From NCBI GenBank assembly GCA_023250955.1, contig JAHEZQ010000034.1, positions 1 to 43,903 of the forward strand: DNA of 43,903 nt. The letters run 5' to 3'. The notes beneath the pieces are model-generated. The model was not told the DNA's origin. It ran no database searches and saw nothing but the letters and a program-made list of their open reading frames with translations. The translations under genes were made by a program, and so were the position numbers. How positions within the stretch are numbered: position 1 is the stretch's first letter; every line of letters starts with the position of its first letter. The DNA is from Melioribacter sp. GTDB taxonomy: Bacteria > Bacteroidota > Ignavibacteria > Ignavibacteriales > Melioribacteraceae. Positions 1 through 8,159 of this stretch are shown here, piece by piece.

Positions 1-1
1 T

Positions 2-682
2 GGTTCTGGTAATGCAATTAATAATCTTGATCCAAAAAGTATAAGAAATGAAATTGAAGAGAGCTTAAAACGTCTTCAAACCGATTTTATTGATCTTTAT
101 CAAATTCATAAACCGGATCCCAAAGTACCTGTAGAAGATTCTTGGGGAACTTTGGTTGAATTAAAAAAAGAGGGGAAAACAAAATTTATTGGTGTTAGCT
201 CTTATGATAAATCTCTACTTGAAAAGTGTATGAAGATAGAACAAGTGCAATCCTTACAACCTCCATATAGTATGCTTAAACGCGATTATGAAGAATCAAT
301 TCTTCCATACTGCCTAAAGAATAATATTGGAGTTGTAGCATATAGTCCAATGCAAGCAGGTCTTCTTACCGGCAAATTTGATATTAACAAATTATCTGAG
401 GATGACTGGCGAAGAAAAAATTACTTCTTCAAAGAACCAACTTTAACTAGAGCTTTATCCTTAGTGGATAAATTAAAACCGATAGCAAAAAAATCTGATA
501 TGACTGTAGGACAACTTGCAATAGCATGGGTATTAGAGAATCCGGCAATAACTTCCGCTATTGTTGGTGCCAGGACTGCAGAGCAGTGTAAAGAGAATAT
601 TAAAGCCTCGGATTATATTTTAAGTGAAGAAGAAATAGAAGAAATAAATAAATACCTAGAAGAGTTTAATTTGAAAGACTAA
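2..682 (+). CDS. Aldo/keto reductase, C-terminal part (5' truncated by window edge)
   Basis: The reading frame is open from the first bases of the window to the stop at 682, so the gene begins upstream. An internal ATG at 152 is not the true start, because the 50 codons before it continue the same domain: SLKRLQTDFIDLYQIHKPDP is the barrel segment typical of NADPH-dependent aldo/keto reductases, with the active-site His in YQIH. Later hallmarks are FIGVSS, the strand VVAYSPM, GLLTGKF, and the cofactor-binding end AITSAIVGARTAEQCKENI. The family reduces aldehydes and ketones in the cytoplasm; the substrate cannot be told. It is a single gene followed by the tRNA and lies outside the island. 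Confidence 0.9.
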   Translation, partial: GSGNAINNLDPKSIRNEIEESLKRLQTDFIDLYQIHKPDPKVPVEDSWGTLVELKKEGKTKFIGVSSYDKSLLEKCMKIEQVQSLQPPYSMLKRDYEESILPYCLKNNIGVVAYSPMQAGLLTGKFDINKLSEDDWRRKNYFFKEPTLTRALSLVDKLKPIAKKSDMTVGQLAIAWVLENPAITSAIVGARTAEQCKENIKASDYILSEEEIEEINKYLEEFNLKD

Positions 683-744
683 TAGAAAATTGAAAGATTA
701 TCATTCTTAATTTTAATCGAAATTATTTAAGAGTTGAACAAAGA

Positions 745-775
745 TTTGTTAATTCACTTCATTAAGTTATTTTTG
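745..775 (+). promoter_or_regulatory. Bacteroidota-type promoter for tRNA-Glu
   Basis: TTTG at 745-748 and TATTTTTG at 768-775 are separated by 19 bases. This matches the TTTG-N(17-23)-TAnnTTTG consensus of Bacteroidota primary sigma promoters. The tRNA begins 18 bases downstream, a sensible distance for a short leader. The motif is seen directly; promoter activity is inferred. Confidence 0.55.
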
Positions 776-793
776 TATGCACATAAATTAAAT

Positions 794-867
794 GGCGCGT
801 TCGTCTAGTGGTCTAGGACGCCGCCCTCTCAAGGCGGAGATCACGGGTTCGACCCCCGTACGCGCTA
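794..867 (+). tRNA. tRNA-Glu (anticodon CUC)
   Basis: A cloverleaf can be drawn by eye. The acceptor arm GGCGCGT (794-800) pairs with ACGCGCT (860-866), with a G-U pair at the end. The anticodon stem CCGCC/GGCGG encloses the loop CTCTCAA, giving anticodon CTC, which reads GAG (Glu). The T arm is CGGGTTCGACCCCCG-like. CCA is not encoded. The 3' end is the attachment site of the island that follows, and integration left the tRNA intact. Its likely original terminator is now at 17225-17251. Confidence 0.95.
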
Positions 868-871
868 CAAA
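840..871. repeat. attL: 32-bp direct repeat, 3' end of tRNA-Glu
   Basis: These 32 bases, from the T arm to just past the tRNA end, recur without mismatch at 17196-17227. Duplicated tRNA 3' ends flanking DNA with an integrase at one end mark site-specific integration by tyrosine recombinases. Confidence 0.92.
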
Positions 872-1160
872 TATGTTAGTAATTAGTAGAATATTATCAG
901 TCATTTTCATTTGATATACGATTAATAGTCATCAATCCAGTCATCACTTCAACTTAGCTTCAATTTTATTTTACTGTAAACAATGAAAATCCGATAAGAC
1001 TTAAAACAGTTCTTCCTTGTCCAAGTCCTCAAGACCCTTCATACAGTTATTAAAACGGAAATAAATTCCATAAAAATTTGAGGTAGGGGGGATATCAGAG
1101 AGCTAAATTTTGTAATTGTATAATGTCATATTTACCTGTCTAATATGAAATTACTATTAT

Positions 1161-2414
1161 TTATCTTACTTCTATTATATAAACAAACTTCTCTAATTTT
1201 TTTACAAGCTCAGGTAATGATTTTGCTTTGAGAGTATTTTTTGCTGGCAAGGTAGGAGATTTATCAAGTGACCCTATTAGGTTAATTAAATAAATTGATT
1301 TAATTGCATAAGATACGTTTTCGGCTGACCGATGTTTGGCATTTATAATTCCTATTAAATTACCTTTACTATCGAAAAGTGGTGCACCACTATTACCTGG
1401 TTGAATCGGTGCTGATATTTGATAAAGAGTTATATCACCTTGAAAACCAGTTTTAGAACTAATAATTCCATTTGTAACTTTTACTTCCTTTCCCATACTG
1501 TTAGTTAAAGGATAACCAAGAACAAAAATATTTTCTCCTACATCTGAAGTGTTTACATTTATTGTATATGGGATTCTATCAATTTTCCTAAAGGAATTGT
1601 CTTTTATTTTAATAATCGCTAAATCATTATTTTTATCAACAATAACCATTTCTGCTAGACATTCTTTGTTAAAATCCCCATTTATCCCTTTTACGATAAT
1701 AGAATCTGAATTCTCAATAACATGATAATTCGTTACAAGATAACCATCGCTAGTAATAGCAAATGCTGTTGCAGAAGATGGCATTTTTGAAATAACTTCA
1801 TTCAAATCGAAAGTATATCCAATAAAATTGCCGTCGCTATCAGTTTTAAATGGGTCAGATAAAAACTCATTATATTTTATTTTAATTCTCTCTATTTGTT
1901 TAGCAGATAAAATATTAGTTGTGATAAATTTATCAAGCTTATCTTTTTCTAACTGCTCATTAGTCAAATATTGAAATATTTTATCCCGCATTACTTCCAT
2001 AGAATAACTATAAATTTTATCACGTGATTCAGATATGTCATAAATTTTTTTTTCACCATATGTATTCAATATTCTTTCGCAAGTATTTTTATAATCGGTT
2101 ACGATATCATTAAGTTTATTCTCAATTAAGTAGTTACTGAAAATATTATAAGATAAAATTTTACTAACAGTTGTTTCCTTAGTTTCGTTTATTTCTTTTT
2201 TTACCTCTTGAATTGCAGCTTGTTCTTTTAATTTTTGTGCTAAACGTAATCTATACATATATTCATCATATCTGTCCCGTTCTTCTAATCGGTCACTAGT
2301 TTCTTGAGCTTCTTTATTAAGTCTCTTAAGTTCTTCTAAAAATGTTTGACTAAATATTATTTTCGAGGATACAAGTGAGAAGAATAACATAAAAAAAATA
2401 ATGGTTTTTTTCAT
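1161..2414 (-). CDS. Exported trypsin-like serine protease with N-terminal coiled coil
   Basis: 417 residues. A Lys-Lys start and hydrophobic core (residues 2-22, ending FSQ) form a signal peptide, so export is expected. Residues 25-185 are charged and probably helical or coiled-coil. Residues 205-370 form a trypsin/DegP-type protease fold with the full catalytic triad: His231 in VTNYHVIE, Asp264 in NNDLAIIKI and Ser342 in QPGNSGAPLF. No PDZ domain follows; the protein ends about 45 residues after the protease fold, unlike DegP/HtrA. It is the first island gene beside attL, in a single-gene unit pointing towards the tRNA. Family activity: cleavage of unfolded or specific exported proteins. 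The role in the island is unknown; peptidase modules in islands are often defence or stress related (inference). Confidence 0.85.
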   Translation of the reverse strand: MKKTIIFFMLFFSLVSSKIIFSQTFLEELKRLNKEAQETSDRLEERDRYDEYMYRLRLAQKLKEQAAIQEVKKEINETKETTVSKILSYNIFSNYLIENKLNDIVTDYKNTCERILNTYGEKKIYDISESRDKIYSYSMEVMRDKIFQYLTNEQLEKDKLDKFITTNILSAKQIERIKIKYNEFLSDPFKTDSDGNFIGYTFDLNEVISKMPSSATAFAITSDGYLVTNYHVIENSDSIIVKGINGDFNKECLAEMVIVDKNNDLAIIKIKDNSFRKIDRIPYTINVNTSDVGENIFVLGYPLTNSMGKEVKVTNGIISSKTGFQGDITLYQISAPIQPGNSGAPLFDSKGNLIGIINAKHRSAENVSYAIKSIYLINLIGSLDKSPTLPAKNTLKAKSLPELVKKLEKFVYIIEVR

Positions 2415-2843
2415 GATAGCATTCCTCCTATTATATTACAACTTAATATCGTGAGTAGAAATAGGAAAGTAGAATTTTAACTAGTATATCCTTTGCGGAT
2501 TTACTTTTTTGCTAATGCAACTTAAATTAAAATTGAAACAATTCAAATAGCGAGAAAGGAGATACTATAGGTTATTAAATAGTAGGAAGATATAAATACT
2601 GGGAGAAATAATATATTCTAATCAGCGTACGGTTACTATTTTATATGACTACCTTCTTCTAATTATTAATTTATTCTTTTTTATAGAAGTATTTTATTAT
2701 ATAGTGATTAACTTTTATAAATTCATAAAAATGATTTAGCTATACTAGAATCAAATCTATCAATAGTGCTAAATCTATTAAAAGTGTTAAAAGTATTGAA
2801 TCTTATTGGTTTTAGTACTTTTACTACTTTTATAACCTCTCAA
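2415..2843. other. Non-coding stretch between protease and RepA-like genes
   Basis: About 430 AT-rich bases with no credible gene. The right half (2740-2831) contains related AAATCTAT and AAAAGTnnTA words, including the inverted repeat listed separately. Because it lies beside a RepA-like gene it could hold an origin or protein-binding array (inference). No promoter was recognised. Confidence 0.5.
2780..2831. repeat. Imperfect 21-bp inverted repeat of AAAAGTnnTA words
   Basis: The left arm (2780-2800) reads AAAAGTGTTAAAAGTATTGAA on plus in two halves, AAAAGTGTTA and AAAGTATTGAA. The right arm (2811-2831) read on minus is AAAAGTAGTA followed by AAAGTACTAAA. About four differences separate the arms, with a 10-base loop. 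The stem has almost no G-C pairs and no following T-run, so it is a poor terminator. A repeated binding site for the adjacent RepA-like protein, or part of an origin, is a better guess. Confidence 0.5.
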
Positions 2844-3977
2844 CTATAAAGAGTATACTCCATATTTAGGATTCTTAATCAATCCATCGTTTGTCAACTT
2901 ATTCAAAAGAGTACTAATGTTACTTTGTTTTTTATTTAACTTCTCCGAAATCTCAGATGTTTTCATTGCCCGACCTTCTCTGCTTAATAAAGTAATGATT
3001 CCCATTCTCTCTGGTGTAGTATCAATAGTACTATCAATATTTTCAGCAGTAAAACTACAATTAGTTCTGTCAAATTTTAATGACAACTCATCAGCTATCA
3101 CATCTTTACCAGTTACATGAAGAGTATAATTAGATTTATTTTTTGTAAGGACAAATAATGTATCAGCCCCAGCAGTAACACCCGTTGTTCCTTGAATTTC
3201 ATCGATTATATAATTATCGAAATTAAGTGGTTTCCTAGTATGATGAACAAATAATAAACAAATTTTTCTCTCCATAGCAAATTGTTGAAACTCTGCTATT
3301 AACTGATATTCTCTAAAATAATTTTGTTTGGGTGATGAAGAATGTTTTGTAGCTCGACCGAGAGTATCAATTATAATTAATTTCAACTTGTGCTTTTCTA
3401 CATATTCACCTAAAACATCCAATCCACCTTCATCAATTTTTAAAATTCTTTCTCCGTATAAAAAATGTAAATTATCTGGTGCTTCAGCAGAAGGAAATAG
3501 AGATGATTTTAGCAACATATTTACTCTGTCTTGTAATCTTCTTTCAGAATCTTCATAATATACATAAAGAACATTTTTGGGTTCTACTTTTATTATACCC
3601 AATACATAAGTGCCAAAACATATTGAGAAAGAAAAATTTAAGCATAGCCAACTTTTTCCTAACTTAGGTCTACTAGCTAAAATCGCAAGTCCTTCAGGTA
3701 ATAGGTCTGGAATTATCCATTCTACTGGCTTAATTTTTTTTAACTGTATGTCTCTGGCAGAAATTAATAAATCATCTTTTTTAATCATCTTGTCATTAGT
3801 CTCATTTACTTTTGAAACAATACCTAGCGTTTCACGATAATATAAAACAGATTCTACCGCTATTTCCTCAGCTACTTCTTTTGTTAGATAACCGTCATTT
3901 TCACAAATAGCAGAACGTTCTTCAAATATTTCCTTTTCGATTTCAGAAAGTTCAAGTAAGTCTATTTTCTTATTCAA
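2844..3977 (-). CDS. RepA-like RecA-fold ATPase (AAA_25) with C-terminal winged helix
   Basis: 377 residues. A PEGLAIL strand leads into Walker A RPKLGKSW (103-110), YVYYEDS follows at 139-144, Walker B is KLIIIDT (199-205), and LLFVHHTRK (241-249) and GTTGVTAGADTLFVL (263-277) complete the pattern of hexameric RepA/DnaB-like replication helicases of plasmids and integrated elements. Residues 325-377 (TPERMGIITLL...) form a winged helix likely to bind DNA. The start is TTG at 3977, overlapping the previous gene's stop by a few bases; AAGGAG at 3988-3993, 10 bases away, supports it. It is the last gene of a three-gene minus-strand operon (4616 to 2844). It probably drives replication of the excised island, or is a remnant of such a function. 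Confidence 0.85.
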   Translation of the reverse strand: MNKKIDLLELSEIEKEIFEERSAICENDGYLTKEVAEEIAVESVLYYRETLGIVSKVNETNDKMIKKDDLLISARDIQLKKIKPVEWIIPDLLPEGLAILASRPKLGKSWLCLNFSFSICFGTYVLGIIKVEPKNVLYVYYEDSERRLQDRVNMLLKSSLFPSAEAPDNLHFLYGERILKIDEGGLDVLGEYVEKHKLKLIIIDTLGRATKHSSSPKQNYFREYQLIAEFQQFAMERKICLLFVHHTRKPLNFDNYIIDEIQGTTGVTAGADTLFVLTKNKSNYTLHVTGKDVIADELSLKFDRTNCSFTAENIDSTIDTTPERMGIITLLSREGRAMKTSEISEKLNKKQSNISTLLNKLTNDGLIKNPKYGVYSL

Positions 3978-4191
3978 TTTTCAAAAACTCCTTAGAATTC
4001 TCTATATTTTTTTCAACTTCTCCTTCGATAGGAGATTTTCTATTAACTTTTGGATAATTAGGATTTTTACCTACCCTAAAGGGGTATAGAGGACAAGAGT
4101 CAATAACACAATTTTGTACTTCTTTATATTGACCATTTGAACAGTCTAAGCAATGTAAACGAATTGCTTTTGTTGGCGTTATGGTTTTCAT
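3970..4191 (-). CDS. Small four-cysteine protein, probable zinc finger, phage/island type
   Basis: 73 residues. HCLDCSNGQYKEVQNC, then IDSCPLYPFRVGKNP, gives C-x2-C-x10-C-x5-C, a likely zinc-binding knuckle. Small proteins with a CLDC...CPLYPFR pattern are common in phages and integrated elements next to replication genes; their function is not known to me. The ATG overlaps the upstream stop as TAATG, and the end overlaps the RepA-like start by 8 bases, so the three genes are translationally coupled. Confidence 0.75.
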   Translation of the reverse strand: MKTITPTKAIRLHCLDCSNGQYKEVQNCVIDSCPLYPFRVGKNPNYPKVNRKSPIEGEVEKNIENSKEFLKIE

Positions 4192-4616
4192 TATGCGACC
4201 TCATTGAAGAAATCTTCTTGATGACCAATAGAATTTTCAAATTGTTCAGCAGTTTTCAGATTTAATTCATCAAGAGTGACAAATATTTGAAGTTCGAAAC
4301 CCTTGTTGGAAAACTGATATGCTTTACCATTTTTCAAAAAATAATTTCTGGTTGAAATGAAATTCTGTCCGTTAAGCGAAATAACTATCCATTTGAATTT
4401 TATATTTTCATCAGATAAAAGGGAGTAGGATAATCCGAGTGAATTGGATTTACGAAATAAATGCTTCTCTGTACGCTGGGTTACGAAAGTTCCTTCACCA
4501 GAGGTATCAATCCTACCTATGAATCTTGATTGATGTGCTAAGTTTAGCTTTACGTTAAAAACGTGAGGGTGCTTAGTTTGTAATAATTCGATTTGTTGGT
4601 TAGTTTTGTTTTGCAT
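4191..4616 (-). CDS. Hypothetical protein, first gene of the RepA-like operon
   Basis: 141 residues, no family recognised. It is rich in polar residues and beta strands, with the repeated theme FxTQRTEKHLF, FKWIVISLNGQNF, and a C-terminal acidic helix ending in NEVA. The ATG at 4616 follows AAAGGAG at a good distance. It is coupled to the Cys-rich gene by TAATG. Position suggests an accessory to element replication (inference). Confidence 0.65.
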   Translation of the reverse strand: MQNKTNQQIELLQTKHPHVFNVKLNLAHQSRFIGRIDTSGEGTFVTQRTEKHLFRKSNSLGLSYSLLSDENIKFKWIVISLNGQNFISTRNYFLKNGKAYQFSNKGFELQIFVTLDELNLKTAEQFENSIGHQEDFFNEVA

Positions 4617-4639
4617 TTCTAAACTCCTTTACGGCTAAG

Positions 4640-4669
4640 GGCAAGTGCTTGAACGCTTGCCTTTTTTTT
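4640..4669 (+). terminator. Rho-independent terminator-like hairpin, plus orientation
   Basis: GGCAAGTG (4640-4647) pairs with CGCTTGCC (4654-4661), with a CTTGAA loop, followed by eight T. It points plus, yet no plus-strand gene lies upstream, so it may stop antisense transcription. On the minus strand the same stem sits in the leader of the 4616 gene just before its ribosome site and could hide or expose it. Confidence 0.5.
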
Positions 4670-4679
4670 ATTCCCATAT

Positions 4680-4723
4680 AGAAAAAAAGCCGGAGAGTCT
4701 TTTACCAAGAGACAAACCGGCTT
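4680..4723 (-). terminator. Rho-independent terminator, minus orientation
   Basis: On the minus strand AAGCCGG (4723-4717) pairs with CCGGCTT (4693-4687), with an inner GTCT/AGAC stem (4713-4710 with 4700-4697), followed by a run of seven T in total (4688-4682). It lies between the 5648-4839 gene and the RepA-like operon. Confidence 0.7.
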
Positions 4724-4778
4724 CTCAATGAGAATAAGAGAAAATTTTATTTGATAAGACTTTTAGAGTCTCTTGGTA
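4703..4778 (-). promoter_or_regulatory. Possible attenuator/antiterminator between two minus-strand genes
   Basis: TACCAAGAGAC on the minus strand at 4778-4768 is perfectly complementary over 11 bases to GTCTCTTGGTA at 4713-4703, which lies inside the terminator loop and stem. An RNA from the upstream gene could therefore form either the terminator or this alternative helix. The complementarity is seen directly; the switching is inferred. Confidence 0.45.
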
Positions 4779-4838
4779 GGAGTTAAGAGGTCATTTGGGA
4801 GCCAATCCCAATTCCTAAAAGGGTAAAGTATAGATGGT

Positions 4839-5648
4839 TTATTTTATACCACAAAGGTTATACCAAGAAAGAGCAGTTTTGTTATTAACACCTAATTTTT
4901 TGCTAAGTTTATTAAAATTAATAGTCCCATTTTTTTTCATGCAATCTGATTTTTCTGATTGCAAATCTTTTTTTAGTAATTCAATATCATTTGTTAACAA
5001 CTTTCCCTCCCGATACAGACCAATTCTGCTGCTATAATTCGGGTATAGAATAATTTGCCTACTTAAACGTAACTCTTTCAATAAATTATGAGCTACATAA
5101 AGTTCATTGGTTAAATATTTAATTTCTTTTTCTTTTTCTTCGATTGTTGATTTTAACTTAAAGATGAAAGGTTCTTGTTCACTTAGTGGTATTTCATAAA
5201 GGATTTTTTTACCTAATTTTTCACAGTCACGTAATTGATGGAGAATTGTCTCTTTCATTTTTACAATTGTATCTAATTCACTGATTTCATGAGCTAATTC
5301 ATTTTTCAGTTCAGCTAATGAAACTTCAATCCAATCCTTCAATTGAATTCTGCCTTCATCATTAACTTTTTCTAGTTTTAACATCTTCCATTTTTTGTTG
5401 ATATTGATAAAGGTATTATCAAACACAATATCAGGATGTTTGTAAATTATTTTTCTTAAATCACCCGTAACTACGATTTCGATGTTATTACATGTATTAT
5501 CATTTAATAAATTCAAAGCTTGCAAGTTTGAGCCAATGGCATAATTAAGAATTCTAATAGATTCTTTCTTTATGGAGATAGATTCAGACAATTTTATTGA
5601 ATCTTTTTCATACTCGCTTAACCTTATTTTGATTTCTGACATGTTCAT
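4839..5648 (-). CDS. Coiled-coil protein with C-terminal helix-turn-helix
   Basis: 269 residues from the ATG at 5648, chosen because AAGGTGG ends 8 bases before it; a GTG at 5660 lies inside that ribosome site. Residues 1-45 and roughly 110-225 are long charged helices (SELDTIVKMKETILHQL, STIEEKEKEIKYL) likely to form coiled coils. The last 27 residues (NFNKLSKKLGVNNKTALSWY) look like a helix-turn-helix of resolvase/Hin type. No family is recognised for the whole. It is transcribed away from the restriction operon and ends at an attenuator-like region. It could be a regulator or a DNA-bridging protein of the island. Confidence 0.7.
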   Translation of the reverse strand: MNMSEIKIRLSEYEKDSIKLSESISIKKESIRILNYAIGSNLQALNLLNDNTCNNIEIVVTGDLRKIIYKHPDIVFDNTFININKKWKMLKLEKVNDEGRIQLKDWIEVSLAELKNELAHEISELDTIVKMKETILHQLRDCEKLGKKILYEIPLSEQEPFIFKLKSTIEEKEKEIKYLTNELYVAHNLLKELRLSRQIILYPNYSSRIGLYREGKLLTNDIELLKKDLQSEKSDCMKKNGTINFNKLSKKLGVNNKTALSWYNLCGIK

Positions 5649-5674
5649 ATTTGAAACCACCTTAGTAACCTTTA

Positions 5675-5689
5675 ATACTATAATAGTAT
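5675..5689. promoter_or_regulatory. Palindrome in divergent promoter region, possible operator
   Basis: ATACTAT-A-ATAGTAT is a perfect 7-bp inverted repeat about one central base. It sits 26 bases upstream of the minus-strand HTH-protein gene and 79 bases before hsdR. It is a candidate binding site for the HTH protein; chance is possible because it is AT-only apart from one C-G pair. Confidence 0.3.
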
Positions 5690-5768
5690 GAATGCACTTT
5701 AATTATGATTATAAGTTAAATTAATCATTTCTTTTACAATTGTTTACTAAAACCTTAATTTACAGTTA

Positions 5769-8150
5769 ATGACTGAACCTATAATAAATATCAACGACTA
5801 CGAAAGTGAAGCCGATACATGCCGTAAAGATGTCTTGCCTAAAATCTATGCAAGTGACTGGAAAGACGAGCAGATTTTAGAGCAGCGGACTTTCACTGAT
5901 GGTAAAATAGTGGTACTTGGAAGAAAAGCAAAAAGAAAAAAAGCAAAACGTTTTGACTACCTGCTTCGTTTTACACAAAACTTTCCTATTGCAATTATTG
6001 AAGCTAAAGTAAAATACAAAAAAGCGGCAGATGGTATACAGCAAGCAAAAAACTATGCTCAAATACTCGGAGTTAAATTCGCATATAGCACTAACGGTAC
6101 TGATATATTAGAATTTGATTTTACAACTGGTATTGAGAAACTAGTTTCAAAATATCCCCAGCCAATGGAGTTATGGAACAGATTAAATTCAGTTGAGCCA
6201 GTTAAAACAGAAATTCAAGAAACATTTCTAAAACCATTTTATGCTATTATTGGTAAAGAAATTCGCTACTACCAACGCATTGCAATCAATACTGCAGTAA
6301 AAGCAATTTTAGAAGGAAAGAAAAGAGCATTGCTTACACTTGCAACAGGTACAGGAAAAACTACCATTGCGTTTCAAATTATTTACAAACTTTGGAACAA
6401 CCGTTGGAACATCAAGGGTGAATATCGCAGACCCAAAATTTTATTTATTGCAGACAGAAGCATTTTAGTTACTGACCCACATGCAAAAGATTTTGCGGTA
6501 TTTGGTGATGCAAGATGTTTAGTCCCTGATGAAGGTTTGCCAAGTAGTAGAGAGATTTACTTCTCAACTTACCAATCATTAGCAGAAGATGAAAACAGAG
6601 TGGGAGCATTCAGAAATTTACCTAAAGATTTTTTTGATTTGATAGTAGTTGACGAGTGTCACCGTGGTAGTGCTACGGACGACGGTAACTGGAGAATAAT
6701 TCTAAACTACTTCAATACTTCTGTTCAGTTGGGTTTAACTGCAACTCCGTTGCGTGAAGATAACAAAGATACTTATCAGTATTTCAGAAACCCTCTTTAT
6801 ACTTATAGTTTGAAGCAAGGAATTGAAGACGGATTTTTAGCACCTTACATTGTGCATCGTATAGTTCCCGAACCAGATGCAATGGGTTGGCGACCAGAAG
6901 AAGGACAAGTTGATGATAATGGACTATTAATACCTGACGGAATTTATACAACACCTGACTTTGAAAGTTCACTATCCTATTTGCCAAGAACAAAAGCCGT
7001 TGCAAAACATCTTTATGATTTCATGGTGAAGAATGGAAGGTTTGATAAAACAATTGTGTTTTGTGTGAACCAACTTCACGCTGACGATTTTCGAAGAGAG
7101 TTTAGCAACTTGAATGCTGATTTGGTTATTCAGTATCCAGATTATGTTGTGAGAATTGTTTCCGATGAAAAAGAGATTGGGAAAGGTCATTTGGGCAAGT
7201 TTATGGATATTGATGAACCAATTCCAGTTGTTGTAACAACCTCTCGTCTATTAAGCACAGGCGTTGATGTGCAGACATGCAAGAATATTGTTTTATGCCG
7301 TATTATAAATTCAATGACTGAGTTCAAACAAATTATCGGTAGAGGAACAAGAGTTAGAGAGGACAAAGAGAAGTTATTTTTTACCATACTTGATTACACT
7401 GGAAGTGCTACAAGAAATTTTGCTGACCCTGACTTTGATGGAGAACCGCCATTGATAACTGAAGAAGAAATTGACGAAGACGGTAACACAATTCCAGGAA
7501 CAGAAAAAGATTTTCCAAACCCACCTTCACCCGATGATGAGGATGAAACACCAAAGCCACCAACAGGCGGTGGAGGAAGAATAGTGTATCGCATCAGCGA
7601 AGGTGAAGTAAGAATTGCAGCAGAGAGTGTTCAAATACTTGGAGCAGACGGAAAATTAAGAACAATTCAATTCACTCAATACGCCAAAGAACAAATCATA
7701 ACTTTATTCCCTTCTGCAAATGAGTTGCGAAGCAGATGGAGCAACAGCGAAGAACGAAAGGAAATTATTGAACAGTTGGAGAACAACGGAATTTCCATTG
7801 ACCAACTAATGGAAATTACAAAACAGAAAGAAGCAGACCCGTTTGACTTGCTTTGTTTTGTTGCTTATGATTTGAAACCGAAAACAAGAAAACAGAGAGC
7901 TGAACTTTTCAAGAAAAATAAAACTGATTTCTTTTCGCAATACAGCGAAAAGGCACAACTAGTTTTGCAAATGATTTTAGAAAAGTATGTTGACTTTGGT
8001 TTGAAAGAAATCCGACCTGATATAATTTCAGTTGACCCTTTTACTTTGCTAGGAAACACAATTGAAATTGTAAATGAGTTTGGCGGAATGGACAAATACA
8101 AACATGCAATTGAACAATTACAAAAACTACTTTACGCAGAAGCTGCATAG
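5769..8150 (+). CDS. hsdR: Type I restriction endonuclease R subunit, EcoEI type
   Basis: 793 residues. The N-terminal nuclease domain shows RFDYLL (Asp63), AIIEAK (Glu78, Lys80) and a QQAKNYA segment (92-98) matching the QxxxY motif of type I nucleases. The translocase core has Walker A ATGTGKT (192-198), DECH (295-298), LGLTATP (321-327) and, later, GRGTRVRED (motif VI). An acidic, proline-rich linker (LITEEEIDEDGNTIPG onwards, then PNPPSPDDEDETPKPP) leads into an EcoEI-type C-terminal domain. It translocates DNA with ATP and cleaves unmodified DNA when bound to the methylase/specificity protein encoded 9 bases downstream. The length is typical for EcoEI-type subunits. All motifs are intact. 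Confidence 0.93.
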   Translation: MTEPIININDYESEADTCRKDVLPKIYASDWKDEQILEQRTFTDGKIVVLGRKAKRKKAKRFDYLLRFTQNFPIAIIEAKVKYKKAADGIQQAKNYAQILGVKFAYSTNGTDILEFDFTTGIEKLVSKYPQPMELWNRLNSVEPVKTEIQETFLKPFYAIIGKEIRYYQRIAINTAVKAILEGKKRALLTLATGTGKTTIAFQIIYKLWNNRWNIKGEYRRPKILFIADRSILVTDPHAKDFAVFGDARCLVPDEGLPSSREIYFSTYQSLAEDENRVGAFRNLPKDFFDLIVVDECHRGSATDDGNWRIILNYFNTSVQLGLTATPLREDNKDTYQYFRNPLYTYSLKQGIEDGFLAPYIVHRIVPEPDAMGWRPEEGQVDDNGLLIPDGIYTTPDFESSLSYLPRTKAVAKHLYDFMVKNGRFDKTIVFCVNQLHADDFRREFSNLNADLVIQYPDYVVRIVSDEKEIGKGHLGKFMDIDEPIPVVVTTSRLLSTGVDVQTCKNIVLCRIINSMTEFKQIIGRGTRVREDKEKLFFTILDYTGSATRNFADPDFDGEPPLITEEEIDEDGNTIPGTEKDFPNPPSPDDEDETPKPPTGGGGRIVYRISEGEVRIAAESVQILGADGKLRTIQFTQYAKEQIITLFPSANELRSRWSNSEERKEIIEQLENNGISIDQLMEITKQKEADPFDLLCFVAYDLKPKTRKQRAELFKKNKTDFFSQYSEKAQLVLQMILEKYVDFGLKEIRPDIISVDPFTLLGNTIEIVNEFGGMDKYKHAIEQLQKLLYAEAA

Positions 8151-8159
8151 AAAATAAAA

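Noticed and set aside
152-682. Aldo/keto reductase starting at ATG 152
   Set aside because: The frame is open to the window edge with family-typical sequence upstream, so the ATG is internal.
2740-2831. CRISPR array
   Set aside because: Words are short, unequally spaced and partly inverted; there are no spacers and no cas genes.
3328-3558. Plus-strand ORFs inside the RepA-like gene
   Set aside because: They lie in other frames of a gene with clear motifs, have no ribosome sites and no protein family features.
7394-7594. Minus-strand ORF opposite hsdR with glycine/serine-rich product
   Set aside because: It is the antisense of the acidic proline-rich linker of HsdR, so its composition is a consequence of that linker.
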